Below are positions 61,538-64,000 of a stretch of 64,000 bases of DNA, in pieces. The notes beneath the pieces are model-generated. The model searched no databases. It worked only from the letters and a program-made list of their open reading frames with translations, and had not been told where the DNA came from. The first letter of the stretch is position 1. Each line of letters begins with the position of its first letter. A program made the position numbers and the translations under genes. This DNA comes from Pseudomonadota bacterium (GTDB lineage: Bacteria; Pseudomonadota; Gammaproteobacteria; Burkholderiales; Thiobacillaceae): NCBI GenBank assembly GCA_021802555.1, contig JAJZRU010000002.1, positions 123,204-187,203 on the forward strand. The letters run 5' to 3'.

Positions 61538-61543
61538 ATTATA
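61538..61543 (-). promoter_or_regulatory. -10 element of queF (TATAAT)
   Basis: Perfect TATAAT on the minus strand, 35 bp before the queF ATG, in the 62-bp gap shared with smc. The -35 is not clear. Confidence 0.45.
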
Positions 61544-61564
61544 GGGCTACGGCTCCCCGCTCCC

Positions 61565-64000
61565 TTGCGTCTGACCGCCATCAAACTCGCCGGCTTCAAG
61601 TCCTTCGTCGATCCCACGACCATCCCCGTGGCCTCCGAACTGGTGGGCATCGTCGGCCCCAACGGCTGCGGCAAGTCCAATGTCATCGACGCCGTGCGCT
61701 GGGTGCTGGGGGAAACCTCGGCCAAGCATCTGCGCGGCGAGTCCATGCAGGACGTCATTTTCAACGGCTCCACGGCGCGCAAGGCGGTGTCGCGCGCCTC
61801 GGTGGAGCTGGTGTTCGACAACAGCGCGGAACGCGCCGCGGGGGCCTGGTCGCAGTATGCGGAAATCTCCGTCAAGCGCGTGCTCACGCGCAACGGCGAG
61901 TCCAGCTATTACATCAACAACCTGCACGTGCGGCGCCGCGACGTCGCCGACCTGTTCCTCGGCACCGGCCTGGGCGCGCGCGCCTACGCCATCGTCGAGC
62001 AGGGCATGATCACGCGCATCATCGAGGCGCGCCCGGAAGAGCTGCGCGGCTTTCTCGAAGAGGCGGCCGGCATTTCCAAGTACAAGGAGCGCCGGCGCGA
62101 AACCGAGCTGCGCCTGAAGGATGCGCGCGACAACCTGCTGCGCGTCGAGGACGTGCGCCAGGAGCTGGGGCGCCAGATCGAGAAGCTCACCGCCCAGGCG
62201 CAGGTCGCGCAGCAGTACAAGGCGCTGCAGACCGAGCTGGAGGAGGCGCGCCAGCTTTTCTACTACGCCAAAAAGCGCGAGGCCCAAACGGCGCGCGGCA
62301 AGCTGGCGCGCGATCTGGGCGAGGCCGGCAATCGCCTGGAAGCCGAACTGGCGCGCCTGCGCGAGAGCGAAAAAAATCTCGAAGCCGCGCGCGCCGAGCA
62401 TCATGACGCCCAGGAGGCCTTCAACCGCAGCCAGGGCGAGTATTACGCCGCCCAGGCCGAGGTCGGCCGCATCGAGCAGGACTTGCGCCACGTGCGCGAA
62501 ACCCGCGAGCGCGTGGAGCGCGAGGCCGGGGAGACGGGCGCACGTCTGGAGCAGCTGGGGCGGCGCGAAGCGGACATGCAGGCCGAACTGGCGCAATGGC
62601 AGGGCCGCGCGGCCACCCTGGACGAAACCCTGGCGGGCGCCGAACTGCAGGCTGCCCGCGCCAGCGAAACCTTGCCCGCGCGCGAGGCCGCGCTCAAGGA
62701 GGCCCAGCAGGCGGTGGGCGAGGCGCAGCGCGCCCTGGCACTCACAGAGCAGAACCGCCAGGTGGACGAAACCCATCTCGCGCATGCGCGCAAGACGCTG
62801 CAACAGTTGGAAGAGCGCGCGCGGCGCCTGGAACAGGAGCTGGGCCATCTGCCGCGTCCCGACACCGCGGCGCTGGCGCAGAAAGAAGTGGAGGCCAACA
62901 CGCTGACCGAGGCTGTGGCCCGGCTGCAGCAGGAGCTTGCCGTCCTGGAGGCACGCCAGCCCGAGCTGGAAGCGACACGGCGCGCGAGCGCGGAAGACCT
63001 GGAGCGGCTGCGGCGCGAACTGCATCAAGTGGAAGGTGAGCGCGCCGCCTTGCAGAAGCTGCAGGAGAGTTTGAGGGCGGACGAAAAGCTTGCCCGCTGG
63101 CAGGAAGAACGCGGCTTGTGCGGCGAGAAGCTTTGGCAAGGTCTGGAAGTGGACCACGGCTGGGAAGCGGCGGTCGAAGCCGTGCTGCGTGAGGCGCTGC
63201 ACGGCCTGTCAGGCCGCCTGGACGACGCCGGCGCCCACCCGGTGCCGCCGGCGCGTTTCTTCCTGTTCGAGCCTGGTGCGGCCGAGGCGGGCGCCCCAGG
63301 CAGCCTGCTGGAGAAGATACGCGCGGGCGAGCTGGCGGCGCCGCTGGCGGAATGGCTGGCCGGCGTGCAGACGGCGGACACACTGGCGCATGCGCTGCAG
63401 CAGCGCGCGACGCTCGCGCCCGGCGAACGTCTGGTGACGCCCGAAGGCCATGTTGTTACTCGGCATAGCGTGCTGTTCCACGGCCCGCATACGGCCGTGG
63501 AAAGCGTGCTCGCGCAGCGCCGGGAACTGGAACGCCTGGGCGCCGCGGCGGCGCAACTGGAAGCGGATTTGGCGGCGGCCGCGCAAGCGGAAAGCGCCGC
63601 GGCCGAGGCGCTGCGCGCCAACCAGACTGCCATGCAATCGATACGCCAGCAGCTAAGCCAGGCACAGGGGCGCCAGCATCAGGCGCAAATGGAGTCACTG
63701 CGCCTGCAGCAGGCGTTCGAGCGGGTGCAGCAGCGGCGCGCCCAGATCGAGGGTGAGCAGGGCGAGATTGCGCGCCAGCAGGATGCGGAAAAAACCGAAA
63801 TGGCGGCTTGCGAGGCGCGTCTGGCGGACCATCGCAGCGCGCTCGAATTCGCGCGCGAGGATTTGTACGAAAAGCGCCAGGCGCGCGACATCGCCGACCG
63901 CGCCCTGGCCGAGGCGCGCGAGCTGCAGCGCCAGGCGGAGCGCAGCCTGCAGGAGGCGCGTTACCTGCGCGAGAGCGGGCAGGGCAAGATCGCCGAACTG
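61565..64000 (+). CDS. smc: Chromosome partition protein SMC, N-terminal two thirds
   Basis: 812 codons are visible, open at the right edge. Starts at TTG 61565 ([20 protein letters not shown], the usual SMC opening); no ATG fits. The ATPase head has Walker [21 protein letters not shown] (about residues 29-48) and the conserved [21 protein letters not shown] long coiled coil runs from about 160 to 500, the hinge lies near 505-625 ([20 protein letters not shown] to [13 protein letters not shown]), and the returning coil follows. The signature motif and Walker B lie outside the window. Confidence 0.95.
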   Translation, partial: MRLTAIKLAGFKSFVDPTTIPVASELVGIVGPNGCGKSNVIDAVRWVLGETSAKHLRGESMQDVIFNGSTARKAVSRASVELVFDNSAERAAGAWSQYAEISVKRVLTRNGESSYYINNLHVRRRDVADLFLGTGLGARAYAIVEQGMITRIIEARPEELRGFLEEAAGISKYKERRRETELRLKDARDNLLRVEDVRQELGRQIEKLTAQAQVAQQYKALQTELEEARQLFYYAKKREAQTARGKLARDLGEAGNRLEAELARLRESEKNLEAARAEHHDAQEAFNRSQGEYYAAQAEVGRIEQDLRHVRETRERVEREAGETGARLEQLGRREADMQAELAQWQGRAATLDETLAGAELQAARASETLPAREAALKEAQQAVGEAQRALALTEQNRQVDETHLAHARKTLQQLEERARRLEQELGHLPRPDTAALAQKEVEANTLTEAVARLQQELAVLEARQPELEATRRASAEDLERLRRELHQVEGERAALQKLQESLRADEKLARWQEERGLCGEKLWQGLEVDHGWEAAVEAVLREALHGLSGRLDDAGAHPVPPARFFLFEPGAAEAGAPGSLLEKIRAGELAAPLAEWLAGVQTADTLAHALQQRATLAPGERLVTPEGHVVTRHSVLFHGPHTAVESVLAQRRELERLGAAAAQLEADLAAAAQAESAAAEALRANQTAMQSIRQQLSQAQGRQHQAQMESLRLQQAFERVQQRRAQIEGEQGEIARQQDAEKTEMAACEARLADHRSALEFAREDLYEKRQARDIADRALAEARELQRQAERSLQEARYLRESGQGKIAEL

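Overview
This is a GC-rich window of bacterial chromosome, almost certainly from a betaproteobacterium. The evidence is the gene content and order: mfd next to serB and ispD-ispF, dapA followed by bamC, ffs-dnaX-ybaB-recR, the ppx/ppk polyphosphate pair, and a selD/mnmH selenouridine pair. The serB-mfd-ispD-ispF grouping recalls Rhodocyclales-type genomes, but that is inference from memory of gene order. I saw no rRNA, tRNA, CRISPR array, insertion sequence or integrase.

Layout. 1-5083 (minus strand): a YihY/BrkB membrane protein with a C-terminal cyclic-nucleotide-binding domain, mfd, and the start of serB. 5125-7695 (plus): ispD, ispF, thpR and uppP, the first three joined by 8-bp overlaps. 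7789-9910: mnmH and selD, head to head with overlapping start regions. 9911-10723: low-content DNA with one small hypothetical gene. 10724-14983: a GyrI-like protein, a CobD/CbiB-AmpE-like membrane protein, an SpmA-SpmB fusion and ppx. 15035-16222: an Xre/MbcA-RES toxin-antitoxin pair with a visible operator, sitting between ppx and ppk. 16254-20336: ppk, a CYTH-CHAD protein and sixA. 20338-21415: a secreted DsrE-like protein and a single-domain response regulator.

21470-28665 is the most unusual part: a compact flagellar export/rotor operon that opens with a natural FliF-FliG fusion. Its FliF half lacks the beta-collar insertion of the third ring-building domain. The order is fliF::fliG, fliH, fliI, fliJ, an unknown 158-residue gene, fliO, fliP, fliQ, fliR. 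The slots where fliK, fliL, fliM and fliN usually sit hold only the unknown gene.

28737-46635 is mainly housekeeping: dapA, bamC, a metallo-beta-lactamase-fold hydrolase, rhlE, ampD, a thioredoxin-like protein, a large protoglobin/GAF/GGDEF/EAL protein, cheV, a CDGSH iron-sulfur protein, the 4.5S SRP RNA, dnaX, ybaB, recR, purB, a CnoX-like thioredoxin, hemN with a strong promoter and palindromic operator, an NTF2-like protein and a YheT-type hydrolase. A diguanylate cyclase at 46630-47729 is split by a frameshift.

48141-59603 is a type I secretion locus: an HlyB-type ABC transporter, an unknown exported protein, a 2343-residue RTX protein with an N-terminal class 3 lipase domain, and an HlyD-type adaptor. 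A TolC partner is not in the window. Related GC-rich palindromes lie on either side. The window ends with an FGGY sugar kinase, queF, and an smc gene that runs off the right edge.
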